A stretch of DNA of 8,167 bases from an uncultured Chloroflexota bacterium (GTDB lineage: Bacteria > Chloroflexota > Dehalococcoidia > Dehalococcoidales > RBG-16-60-22). The stretch lies in assembly GCA_903915565.1 (NCBI GenBank), contig CAIWTG010000171.1, positions 1 to 8,167 on the forward strand. The letters run 5' to 3'. The notes below the pieces were generated by a model. The model ran no database searches and had not been told where the DNA came from. It saw nothing but the letters and a program-made list of their open reading frames with translations. Below, in pieces: positions 1 through 6,272 of the stretch (the first letter of the stretch is position 1; each line of letters starts with the position of its first letter). The position numbers were made by a program, and so were the translations under genes.

Positions 1-512
1 CGCCCCCTTAAACCAGCCGCCTTTATCGTGTCGATTACCTGCTGCGGCGTCATTTCCTGGAGTACTTTTTTCAGCGATTCGTAGCCGCCCACCGCCACAT
101 AGTCCTCGATTCTTTCCGGGTTGATGTGCCCGCAATTCCGCAGGATAATGCGCTGCTGGATGCTGTAGAACTTGTTGTCTTTATATAGCTTTACGACGTG
201 GTGAGTAATCGGGTCTTTATAGAAAAGGCGTTTCACCGGCATGCCGTCGCGCAAATGAGAGGTTACTATCTCTGGCACGTCGGCGACGGATACATGGGTA
301 TAGAAAATCCCCTCCGGTTCAACGATAGCCACCGGGCCTTGCTCGCAGAAGCCGTGACAGCCGGTGAAGTCTACCTTCACGTTGTTTAGTCCCGCTTCTT
401 TAACGGCTTTCACCAGCGCTTCAGTGACTTCTATCGACTTGCCGGAAACGCAGCCGGTTCCCTGGCAAACGTAGATGGTGTGCTGGGTGCTATCAGGGTT
501 TGTCGGTGACAC
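1..512 (-). CDS. NuoF/HndC/HydB-like NADH-binding flavoprotein subunit, N-terminal part (runs off window edge)
   Basis: This is the first 170 codons of a NuoF-family subunit; the FMN/NADH domain and C-terminal [4Fe-4S] region lie beyond base 1. I read it by hand from a GTG at 510-512, with GGAGG at 519-523 six bases upstream and an in-frame TAG directly before the GTG, so the start is well fixed. Residues about 12-90 form a thioredoxin-like [2Fe-2S] domain with cysteines at C16, C21 (CQGTGC), C52 and C56 (CHGFC). From about residue 115 the typical NuoF entry follows: an ILRNCG motif, IEDYVAVGGY, and MTPQQVIDTIKAAGLRG. The N-terminal [2Fe-2S] domain is absent from ordinary complex I NuoF and is typical of soluble NAD(P)-linked hydrogenase or formate dehydrogenase subunits (HndC, HydB, FdhB). 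It overlaps the end of nuoE by 20 bases, which suggests coupled translation. Which catalytic subunit follows cannot be seen. Confidence 0.93.
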   Translation of the reverse strand, partial: MSPTNPDSTQHTIYVCQGTGCVSGKSIEVTEALVKAVKEAGLNNVKVDFTGCHGFCEQGPVAIVEPEGIFYTHVSVADVPEIVTSHLRDGMPVKRLFYKDPITHHVVKLYKDNKFYSIQQRIILRNCGHINPERIEDYVAVGGYESLKKVLQEMTPQQVIDTIKAAGLRG

Positions 513-987
513 CTAAAACCTCCGCTGCTTTTTTGGGAGTCATTTTACCGTGAACCTCGTCGTCTACCGTCATCGTCGGTGCCAGGGCGCACGCGCCAAT
601 GCAGGCGACTGTTTCCAGGGTATATGCCATATCCGGTGTGGTCTCGCCGGCTTTAATGCCCAGCAGTTTTTCAATTTCTGCCAGCACTTTAGATGAACCT
701 CTCACGTGGCAGGCTGTTCCGCGGCAGACGCGTATTACCTTTTTACCTTGTGGTGTCAGCTTAAACTGGGTGTAAAACGTGGCGACGCCGTAGACGACGC
801 TTTCGGGGATTTGCAGGAATTTGGCAATCTCTTTAATAGCTGCCGCCGGCAGGTAGCGGATTTGTGCCTGCGTCTCGTGTAATATAGGGATTAAGTCCTG
901 CTGCTCGCCGGGATAATGGGAGAAAATCTTCTGCAATTTATCCCGCACATCATCTATCGTCAGGTTGTTTTGAGCCAGGGGAATCAC
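493..987 (-). CDS. nuoE: NuoE/HndA/HydC-like [2Fe-2S] subunit (24 kDa family)
   Basis: A complete thioredoxin-like [2Fe-2S] protein of the 24 kDa NADH dehydrogenase family, up to 164 residues, the usual family size. It has a helical N-terminal part (ILHETQAQIRYLP, then VYGVATFYTQF near residues 65-75) and four cluster ligands, C88, C93 (CRGTAC), C129 and C133 (CIGAC). In the family it carries electrons next to the FMN subunit, whose gene follows with a 20-base overlap. The start is uncertain. The GTG at 985-987 lies inside the Shine-Dalgarno sequence GGAGGTGA (984-991), so it cannot use that site. A CTG at 976-978, five bases after this site, is placed correctly and would remove three residues. 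The end coordinate given keeps the longer reading. The symbol is by family only; with the NuoF-like partner it more likely belongs to a soluble hydrogenase or formate dehydrogenase than to complex I. Confidence 0.94.
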   Translation of the reverse strand: MIPLAQNNLTIDDVRDKLQKIFSHYPGEQQDLIPILHETQAQIRYLPAAAIKEIAKFLQIPESVVYGVATFYTQFKLTPQGKKVIRVCRGTACHVRGSSKVLAEIEKLLGIKAGETTPDMAYTLETVACIGACALAPTMTVDDEVHGKMTPKKAAEVLGVTDKP

Positions 988-991
988 CTCC
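984..991 (-). promoter_or_regulatory. Shine-Dalgarno site that decides the nuoE start
   Basis: GGAGGTGA on the minus strand is a full match to the usual anti-Shine-Dalgarno end of 16S rRNA. It contains the GTG at 985-987, which is therefore unlikely to be the start codon, and it stands five bases before an in-frame CTG at 976-978. No ATG, GTG or TTG lies at a usable distance; the next in-frame GTG is codon 14. Confidence 0.6.
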
Positions 992-1045
992 AGTTTTTCC
1001 GGTCGGTGAAGAATTTTTCCTAATACTATTTTAACTTATTTGGCG

Positions 1046-1924
1046 TTATACTTCCAGCCAGGAATGGGAATAAAGCGACTCGCCCGTCAGCACCCGCACC
1101 GTCCGGGCGTAGTTCTGCATTTCTTTAGGTAACGAGGCTATATTTGGCTTCTCTCCCTCTATCATCCCGTTTACCAGCTTAACTACCTCTGGCTGCTTCC
1201 CGCGGGCGATGGCTATCAGGTCTTTATCTGTACCGTCCACGATGCCGGCATACAGCCCCTGCTTCATCAGCATTATCATATAAGTACGGTTCAGCCAGCA
1301 CCTTAGCTCCACCGGCGTACCGCTGCTGACGTTGGAAATCCCCGCCACCGATTTGCACCCCGGCGCTATTTCCCCCAGCATCCCCAGGAATTCCGTGCAT
1401 GCTTTGACCTGGTTGATTTCCACCGATACCGGGCTGACGATGGGGTCTATCCAAATCCTCTCGTTAGCGATGCCCGCGGCGTTGGCTTTATAGACGAAGT
1501 TCACCGTATTCAGCGCCCTTTCGTTGGCGTCGCGCGGCATGCCTTCATTGCTCCACAACAAGCCGATAAGGTCGGCTTTATATCTTTGGGCTAGTTCAAG
1601 CCCCAAATCTATCCGGCTGGACTGTAAGGATACCGAGTTGATTAAAACCTTGTTTTTACTGACTTTGAGTCCGGCTTCCATAGCGTCCATGTTGGCGGTG
1701 TCCAGCGAAAGCATTTTGTCAGTGACGGATTGGACGGTTTTGACTGCCCATTCCATTAGTTCGCCGCCGCCCTTGCGCATGGGCCCGATGTTAATATCCA
1801 GCACGTCAATACCGGCTTGTGCCTCTTCTTTGGCCATGGCCTGCACTGCCGCGGCGTTTTTCGCTTTCAGCGGCTCGCCCACCACCGACGATGTGATATT
1901 TAAGTTCTCCCCGATGAGAATCAT
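1046..1924 (-). CDS. acsE: 5-methyltetrahydrofolate:corrinoid/iron-sulfur protein methyltransferase
   Basis: AcsE (MeTr) moves the methyl group from CH3-H4folate to the Co(I) centre of the AcsCD corrinoid protein in the cytoplasm. The 292-residue product is a pterin-binding TIM barrel. It opens with ILIGENLNITS, followed by GIDVLDINIGP (38-48). The residues expected for folate binding and catalysis in the Moorella enzyme are seen at matching places: D75 (LDTANMDAMEAGL), N96 (LINSVSL), D160 (WIDPIVSPV) and N198 (GISNVSSG). It is about 30 residues longer than the Moorella protein, the extra part lying in the C-terminal helical region around 240-275, before a conserved ARTVRVLTGESLYSHSWL end. 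The ATG has AGGAG two bases upstream, and the acsC TAA sits within this leader, eight bases away, so it is surely co-transcribed with acsC. A 58-base gap with no terminator separates it from nuoE. Confidence 0.95.
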   Translation of the reverse strand: MILIGENLNITSSVVGEPLKAKNAAAVQAMAKEEAQAGIDVLDINIGPMRKGGGELMEWAVKTVQSVTDKMLSLDTANMDAMEAGLKVSKNKVLINSVSLQSSRIDLGLELAQRYKADLIGLLWSNEGMPRDANERALNTVNFVYKANAAGIANERIWIDPIVSPVSVEINQVKACTEFLGMLGEIAPGCKSVAGISNVSSGTPVELRCWLNRTYMIMLMKQGLYAGIVDGTDKDLIAIARGKQPEVVKLVNGMIEGEKPNIASLPKEMQNYARTVRVLTGESLYSHSWLEV

Positions 1925-1932
1925 CTCTCTCC

Positions 1933-3279
1933 TTACGGTTTAAACGCTTTGAGGAATGGAGTAATATCCGCCGCGTCTTTGGGTCCCACGATAATCTCCC
2001 AGCCGGGCATTTCTTCGGCGATGGCGTCGCGCTCGTCGGCGATGTACCCCGGGATAATCAGCTTGTGGTGCTTTATTTTGTCCGTGATGCCGGACTTTAA
2101 AATAGCGGAACCGATGCTTTCACTGTTAAATTTCCCCGCCGCCCAGGACGTCACTACCGATAGCCCCTCGGTGTCTTTGACGAAGAGGTAGCATGGAACC
2201 TTGCTGCTCTCAATTTCGCTCGACACTATGGAGTACGTCAGCGAGAAGTTGGACGTGACCATCAGCGGCGAGTTTTCATTGGGGTTATTGATTTCGTAAA
2301 TACCCTGCTTGGTGGTCATTGGGCGCTGCGGGTCGGTATAAATATTCAGCCGCGCCACCAGCAGCGGGAACAGACTTTCACCGTTTAAATCTGAAAGCAC
2401 GATTATCCCCGCGTACTTGGCTACAAACATCGCCGCGATGATTGCTTCCTTCATCGGGTCTTTAGTCATCTCGCACGGGAAGACTATCGTCGGGTAGCCC
2501 AGCGGACGGTACTTTTTATTGAGGGCAGCGCTGCGGATAATCAGCTGGTCTTGCAGCGCCTGTTTAACGTTCCTCGCCCCGCTGTCCAGGACGATATTCT
2601 TTATCCCCGCCGCCCCAAGTTTTTCGGTCAACACAGCCAGTTCTTCAACGCTCTTGGCCTTCACCGCCAGCGGACAGCCACTTTCTTTAGTTAGTTTAAC
2701 TATAGCCTCAAAATTGTCTTTAGTGGCGGCATATAATAAAGGTTTTCGTTCGGCGCAGGCTTTAACCCCCGCCGCCAGCGTCTCAACCTTTTCGCTCATC
2801 AAAATGATGTTGGCTTTAGTGCCGGCTTTGACTTTATTCGCCAGAGCGGTAAATTTGGCGGTGTCGCCCGTTTCCGACTTTACAGCCACCAGGTCGGCGT
2901 GCAATGTTAGCCCGACCCTTTCATAGGGTAATTCGTTGATTTTTTTCAGCCGGTCTTTCACTTCAGCGTCCGACATTTTATCGGTAACCAAAATAGTGAT
3001 GCCCGGCGGATTTTCAAATCTTTTTTCATGGCGGAACATCACCGTCTCCCCGCCGATTTTCAGTGCATTATCCCCCGCCCCAATAACCACCGGTAATATC
3101 GGCGGCGCCGAGGCTTCCGCCAGCTTAGTTCGCACTTCCTCGCTTAAGTGCGGGCATTTATCCAGCTCGGTTTTGCCCGCCGCTAGGGCCATGGCAAAAG
3201 CCAGGCAGGTTGGCACGCCGCAGTCGCCGCAGTTGGTCTTCGGCAGCAGTTTATAAATCTCAATACCGGTCAGTGCCAT
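1933..3279 (-). CDS. acsC: Corrinoid/iron-sulfur protein large (gamma) subunit
   Basis: AcsC is the corrinoid-binding subunit of the methyl carrier between AcsE and acetyl-CoA synthase. At 448 residues it is of normal length. The N-terminal domain carries the low-potential [4Fe-4S] cluster used to reactivate oxidised cobalt, with ligands C17, C20, C25 (NCGDCGVPTC) and C42 (DKCPHL). The middle is the TIM barrel, starting around KIGGETVMFRHEKRF (74-88) and including FPCEMTKDP (267-275). The C-terminal third has the conserved corrinoid-domain stretches VTSNFSLTYSIV (341-352), KDTEGLSVVTSWAAGKF (368-384) and LIIPGYIA (407-414). Its ATG directly follows the acsD stop (TAAATG), so equal synthesis of the two subunits by translational coupling is likely. 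The fold and key cysteines are intact, and I see nothing odd in it. Confidence 0.97.
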   Translation of the reverse strand: MALTGIEIYKLLPKTNCGDCGVPTCLAFAMALAAGKTELDKCPHLSEEVRTKLAEASAPPILPVVIGAGDNALKIGGETVMFRHEKRFENPPGITILVTDKMSDAEVKDRLKKINELPYERVGLTLHADLVAVKSETGDTAKFTALANKVKAGTKANIILMSEKVETLAAGVKACAERKPLLYAATKDNFEAIVKLTKESGCPLAVKAKSVEELAVLTEKLGAAGIKNIVLDSGARNVKQALQDQLIIRSAALNKKYRPLGYPTIVFPCEMTKDPMKEAIIAAMFVAKYAGIIVLSDLNGESLFPLLVARLNIYTDPQRPMTTKQGIYEINNPNENSPLMVTSNFSLTYSIVSSEIESSKVPCYLFVKDTEGLSVVTSWAAGKFNSESIGSAILKSGITDKIKHHKLIIPGYIADERDAIAEEMPGWEIIVGPKDAADITPFLKAFKP

Positions 3280-4224
3280 TTATCCCGCCAAATCCTTTAT
3301 CAACTCTTTAACCAGTCTTAACGCGTCCGGGTGCCTCATTACCAAAATATCCGCCCCCGCCATCAATAAAAGCGTTGCCGACATTGCTTCCAGCAATATT
3401 CCCCGCCTTTTTGCCTCCCCCATCTTCGGATTTTCTTTTTCAGAAATTCTGGCCTCTTTCGTCTTCCATGCCTCCCGCGCAATATTGGCGATGATAGGGA
3501 ACTGTAGCTTGGTGTCCTGCTGCGTCAGCGCCGCGATGCGCATTCTTTCCATGGCGGAGTAGCAGTACTCGATGCCGTACCCGATGCCCGAGACGGTCGG
3601 GTCAATGATGAGTTTATCGTCAGGGACGCCCAGGTTGCCCAATAAAATATTCAGCTGCTTGGCTAGGTTGATATCTATAGGCGTCGCCGCCGCTATAATG
3701 TGATTAAACTCTTTCGCCGCTGCCCCGATTTGTTTATGGTCGCCTTCTTCTACCGGACCTAAAATAAAGTTTCTATCGCGGCACATTTCCGCTGCGGCGC
3801 TTAAAACCTCGACGTCTTTGTCATGGTTGGCCGTGCCCCAGACAATCAATGGCACACTGACGGCGTCCGCCACCTTTTTCACTATCTCGGCGGCTTTATC
3901 CGCCGGGCGGTTCTCGCCGTTGGGGTCGGTGCTGGTCAGCTGCAGGCAAATCATTTCCGCCCCATATTCTTTTACGCATTTTTTCGCCCAGTTAACCGGG
4001 TCGTTGATAACGTCTTTAAAAGGCTCAACCGCCGCCTCCGGCCAATCGCTGGGTGGGGAATCGTAGACCTCCATCGCCAGCCGCGGCAAGTGCGGCATTT
4101 GCCCCTCGAATAGGTAAAACGGGAAGGCTGTTTCCCCGCCCACGGTTAACGCGCTTTCACCTTTACCGGCGGTTACTTCGCGGATTTTCCCGCTATAAGT
4201 TGTCCTCGGGATTTCGAAAGCCAT
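3280..4224 (-). CDS. acsD: Corrinoid/iron-sulfur protein small (delta) subunit
   Basis: AcsD is the TIM-barrel partner of AcsC and caps the corrinoid; together they shuttle the methyl group between AcsE and the acetyl-CoA synthase A-cluster. The 314-residue length fits the bacterial small subunit (about 310-325). Visible hallmarks are VGGETAFPFYLFEGQMPHLP (28-47), which resembles the GGET segment of AcsC, ICLQLTSTDPNG (92-103), VWGTANHDKD (128-137), IIDPTVSGIGYGIEY (206-220), REAWKTKEA (250-258) and a helical end, LLLMAGADILVMRHPDAL (285-302). The ATG is preceded by AAGGAGAG five to six bases upstream. It is the first gene after a TATAAT box and a terminator-like hairpin, so the acsDCE group may be expressed apart from fhs and folD. 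Its stop touches the acsC ATG. Confidence 0.96.
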   Translation of the reverse strand: MAFEIPRTTYSGKIREVTAGKGESALTVGGETAFPFYLFEGQMPHLPRLAMEVYDSPPSDWPEAAVEPFKDVINDPVNWAKKCVKEYGAEMICLQLTSTDPNGENRPADKAAEIVKKVADAVSVPLIVWGTANHDKDVEVLSAAAEMCRDRNFILGPVEEGDHKQIGAAAKEFNHIIAAATPIDINLAKQLNILLGNLGVPDDKLIIDPTVSGIGYGIEYCYSAMERMRIAALTQQDTKLQFPIIANIAREAWKTKEARISEKENPKMGEAKRRGILLEAMSATLLLMAGADILVMRHPDALRLVKELIKDLAG

Positions 4225-4245
4225 TAACTCTCCTTCAACGGGGTC

Positions 4246-4294
4246 AAAAAAATTAAGGGGGTCGTGGGAGAATTAATCCCCCTTGACCCCCTTA
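4246..4294 (-). terminator. Intrinsic terminator after folD, or attenuator in the acsD leader
   Basis: On the minus strand the arms TAAGGGGGTC (4294-4285) and GACCCCCTTA (4263-4254) form a perfect 10-bp stem. The loop holds a second, inner stem of GGGGG against CTCCC (one G-T pair) around ATTAATT. The stem is followed by one A and seven T (4252-4246), the classic form of a Rho-independent terminator. It starts 20 bases after the folD stop but ends only 21 bases before the acsD ATG, which leaves no room for a promoter downstream. Either acsDCE depends on read-through, or the promoter lies ahead of the hairpin and the hairpin sits in the acsD 5' leader. Confidence 0.75.
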
Positions 4295-4299
4295 TTATA
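4294..4299 (-). promoter_or_regulatory. Candidate -10 box for acsDCE
   Basis: A perfect TATAAT on the minus strand overlaps the first base pair of the terminator-like stem. At the usual distance a transcript would start within the G-rich left arm, near 4287-4291, and carry the hairpin at its very 5' end. The -35 region is poor: TTAAAT at 4317-4322 gives a 17-base spacer and matches TTGACA at only three of six bases. A weak or activator-dependent promoter is plausible, but chance is not excluded in this AT-rich gap. Confidence 0.35.
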
Positions 4300-4314
4300 T
4301 CGTATCTTTGGGAT

Positions 4315-5202
4315 TTATTTAATACCCGCCGCTAACTTGGCGGCTTTAATGGTATTCATCATCAACATGGTGATGGTCATTGGGCCTACACCGCCCGGTA
4401 CCGGGGTGATGGCTCTGGCTTTTTCTTTCACGGTTTCGAAGTCTACGTCGCCGACGAGGATTCTCTTGCCCTCGGCGGTCTTGCCGACTTCGTTCACGCC
4501 GACGTCAATGATGGTGCAGCCGTCTTTAACCATATCGCCGGTTACGGTCTTGGGTTTGCCGGCGGCGGCAATGATAATGTCCGCGTGTTTGGTATAGAAA
4601 GCCAGGTCCTTGGTCTTGGTGTGGCAGAGGGTTACCGTGGCGTTGGCGCCCGGGGCCTTCTGCAGGAGGATATTGAGGATGGGCTTGCCCACCAAATTGC
4701 TGCGGCCGATAACGACCACGTCCGCGCCCTCAATCTGGGTGTTGGAGCGGATGAGCAGCTGCTGGATGCCTCTTGGCGTACAGGGTATGAAGTTCGCCTC
4801 GCCTATCATCAGCTTGCCCTGGTTGACAGGATGTAAGCCATCGACGTCTTTATTGGGGTCGATGTGATAGATAAGGTCTTCCTCGTTGAGGTGCTTGGGT
4901 AGCGGCAGCTGGCACAGGATGCCGTGAATTTTTGGATTCTTGTTAAGTTTTTCTACCAGGGCGACGACGTCTTCCTGCTTGGAATCGGCCGGGATGTCAT
5001 ACCTTTCGGAATACATGCCCAGCTCTTTGCAGGTCTTTTCTTTCTGCCCCACGTATACCTGCGAAGCCGGGTCGGCGCCCACCAGCACGGTCGCCAGGCC
5101 GGGTATGATGTTGTATTTCGTCTTTAGGTCGGCGATTTCCTGTTTTAGTTCTTCTCTTATCTGGGCGGCTACTTCAGCGCCTTTGATTAACGTTGCGGTC
5201 AT
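4315..5202 (-). CDS. folD: Bifunctional methylene-THF dehydrogenase / methenyl-THF cyclohydrolase
   Basis: FolD interconverts 10-formyl-, 5,10-methenyl- and 5,10-methylene-tetrahydrofolate with NAD(P)H, the two steps after Fhs in the methyl branch. The 295-residue length is standard. The active-site residues fall at the same numbers as in the E. coli enzyme: Y50 and K54 (YVGQKEK), Q98 (GILCQLPLP) and D121 (KDVDGLHPVN). The dinucleotide site shows VVIGRSNLVGKP (163-174), and later motifs are ADIIIAAAGKP (207-217), IDVGVNEV (232-239) and the C-terminal ITPVPGGVGPMTITMLMMNT (265-284). The ATG has AAAGGAGG seven bases upstream. The gap to the lipoprotein gene is 39 bases, and a strong terminator-like hairpin follows the stop. 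No separate cyclohydrolase (fchA) is present here, which fits a bifunctional enzyme. The sequence does not tell me whether it prefers NADH or NADPH. Confidence 0.97.
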   Translation of the reverse strand: MTATLIKGAEVAAQIREELKQEIADLKTKYNIIPGLATVLVGADPASQVYVGQKEKTCKELGMYSERYDIPADSKQEDVVALVEKLNKNPKIHGILCQLPLPKHLNEEDLIYHIDPNKDVDGLHPVNQGKLMIGEANFIPCTPRGIQQLLIRSNTQIEGADVVVIGRSNLVGKPILNILLQKAPGANATVTLCHTKTKDLAFYTKHADIIIAAAGKPKTVTGDMVKDGCTIIDVGVNEVGKTAEGKRILVGDVDFETVKEKARAITPVPGGVGPMTITMLMMNTIKAAKLAAGIK

Positions 5203-5241
5203 ATTGTGCCTCCTTTTATTTCAGTGTTATTTATTGCCTGC

Positions 5242-6183
5242 TTAATTTAAAAATATATCGCTGGAATGCTCTATCGCTATATCTGCGCCGTCCGGTAGGC
5301 TAATGGTGGACGGTACGTTATGGTCGTAGAGCATCATACTCAAATTAAACGTCAACGATATCTTTTCATAGCCCATAGAAGTTACTTTAACTTGTTCCGG
5401 TGTCAGCTCCACGATGGCGGTTACATCCATTCTCATTACCCAGTAAGAATCCTTAGCCACATAACAGGTGTAGTTGAAGTCTTTTAAAGCGTCGGTGTCA
5501 TTTACTGTATTTTGCCAGTCAGTATTGCTAAAGCCGGTGTCTTGTTGGCTAAACCAGGTCGCCAGCTCATTCTTGTTCGGGGTAATAGCTAGTACGTAAC
5601 AGTCAATATTATTCACCTTTTCCGTCTTGAGGTATTCTATCTTGGCCGGCAGACTTAACGGCTGCATCTGCTGCTCGGCGGTATCATAGCCAAAAATACC
5701 CTCCAGTTCGTCGCTGGTTTTTACCTTAATCCAGGTTAATCCACCGGTGGAGTTAGGCATCGTTGTATATATCCAGTTGTCCCGGACATAAGTGTCGCGG
5801 TAGGCGTTTTGTTCCTCGCCGGTTTGACCCAGTCCCACCATTTTTACGGAGACGTTCTTGGTCATTTGACCTTGTTCTTTGGTCACGTTCAGGGCGCCTA
5901 CCACCACGGTATTCAACGACCTGCTCCAGTTGTTTGACCCGCCGGCGGCGTCGGTGCTGACGCTTGTCGCCACGCTCACTTTATAGCTGTCAAGGTGTTG
6001 GAAATACTCCAGCGTCACCGAGACGATGTCCTGCCATTGTTGCTGGGTTAAATTTTCCGGTGCTGCTCCCGTCCAGGGCATGGTGGACGGTGTGTAGCTG
6101 CTGCTGCAGCCGCCAAAGGATAATAACGCTATTATCGCTGCGAGTAGTAAGGACGGTATTACTTTTTTTAGTAACTTCGGCAT
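5242..6183 (-). CDS. Predicted lipoprotein of unknown function
   Basis: A 313-residue protein that I do not recognise by name. It begins with KLLKK, a hydrophobic stretch (about 8-23) and FGGC, so lipid attachment at C26 is likely, with the protein exported and anchored outside the membrane. A low-complexity linker follows (SSSYTPSTMPWTG), then a domain of about 270 residues rich in beta-prone segments: an opening helix with YFQHLDSYKVSV (60-71), repeated W/Y strands such as VRDNWIYTTM and LTWIKVK, then VNNIDCYVLAITP and DSYWVMRMDVTAIVELTP. The pattern of a substrate strand, a linking YVLAI strand and a 'modelled on its own reporter' strand recalls LolA/LppX-like or DUF6612-like lipoproteins, but I cannot confirm a family. 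Its ATG has GGAGGTG at good spacing. It sits between fhs and folD on the same strand, 89 bases after fhs, so it is probably co-transcribed; a role in the folate pathway does not follow from that. Confidence 0.85.
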   Translation of the reverse strand: MPKLLKKVIPSLLLAAIIALLSFGGCSSSYTPSTMPWTGAAPENLTQQQWQDIVSVTLEYFQHLDSYKVSVATSVSTDAAGGSNNWSRSLNTVVVGALNVTKEQGQMTKNVSVKMVGLGQTGEEQNAYRDTYVRDNWIYTTMPNSTGGLTWIKVKTSDELEGIFGYDTAEQQMQPLSLPAKIEYLKTEKVNNIDCYVLAITPNKNELATWFSQQDTGFSNTDWQNTVNDTDALKDFNYTCYVAKDSYWVMRMDVTAIVELTPEQVKVTSMGYEKISLTFNLSMMLYDHNVPSTISLPDGADIAIEHSSDIFLN

Positions 6184-6216
6184 TTCACACCTCCCCCCTT
6201 ATTTTTCCGAGATATT

Positions 6217-6260
6217 GTTGCGGGGGCTGGTGAGGGTTTGGTCAATGCCCCCGCCGCAAC
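6217..6260 (-). other. Imperfect inverted repeat between fhs and the lipoprotein gene
   Basis: The arms GTTGCGGGGGC (6217-6227) and GCCCCCGCCGCAAC (6247-6260) pair over 11 bases with a three-base bulge, around a 19-base loop. On the minus strand, the direction of transcription, no T-run follows, so it is not a standard terminator. It could halt RNA decay from the 3' side and keep fhs mRNA more abundant than the genes that follow. On the plus strand a TATTTTTA stretch follows, but there is no plus-strand gene to terminate. Confidence 0.5.
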
Positions 6261-6272
6261 AGTATTTTTACT

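Noticed and set aside
198..389. A plus-strand ORF of 63 codons near the left edge
   Set aside because: It is antisense to the NuoF-like gene, whose own frame is open throughout 1-512 and carries the cysteine motifs.
988..1045. A promoter in the acsE-nuoE gap (TAAAAT near 1028-1033)
   Set aside because: There is no convincing -35 box at 16-18 bases, and single AT-rich hexamers are expected by chance. Read-through from acsE is simpler.
1524..1943. A plus-strand ORF of 139 codons, and other plus-strand ORFs of 60-135 codons across the window
   Set aside because: Each lies antisense to a well-recognised gene with intact family motifs. I saw no sensible domain in them; they are shadows of the coding strand.
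4246..4294. A mobile-element end or MITE-like repeat at the GGGGGTC/GACCCCC palindrome
   Set aside because: There is no target-site duplication, no second copy elsewhere in the window, and its place between folD and acsD with a T-run fits a transcription signal better.
6217..6272. A plus-strand Rho-independent terminator (hairpin plus TATTTTTA)
   Set aside because: The T-stretch is short and interrupted, and there is no plus-strand gene upstream to terminate.
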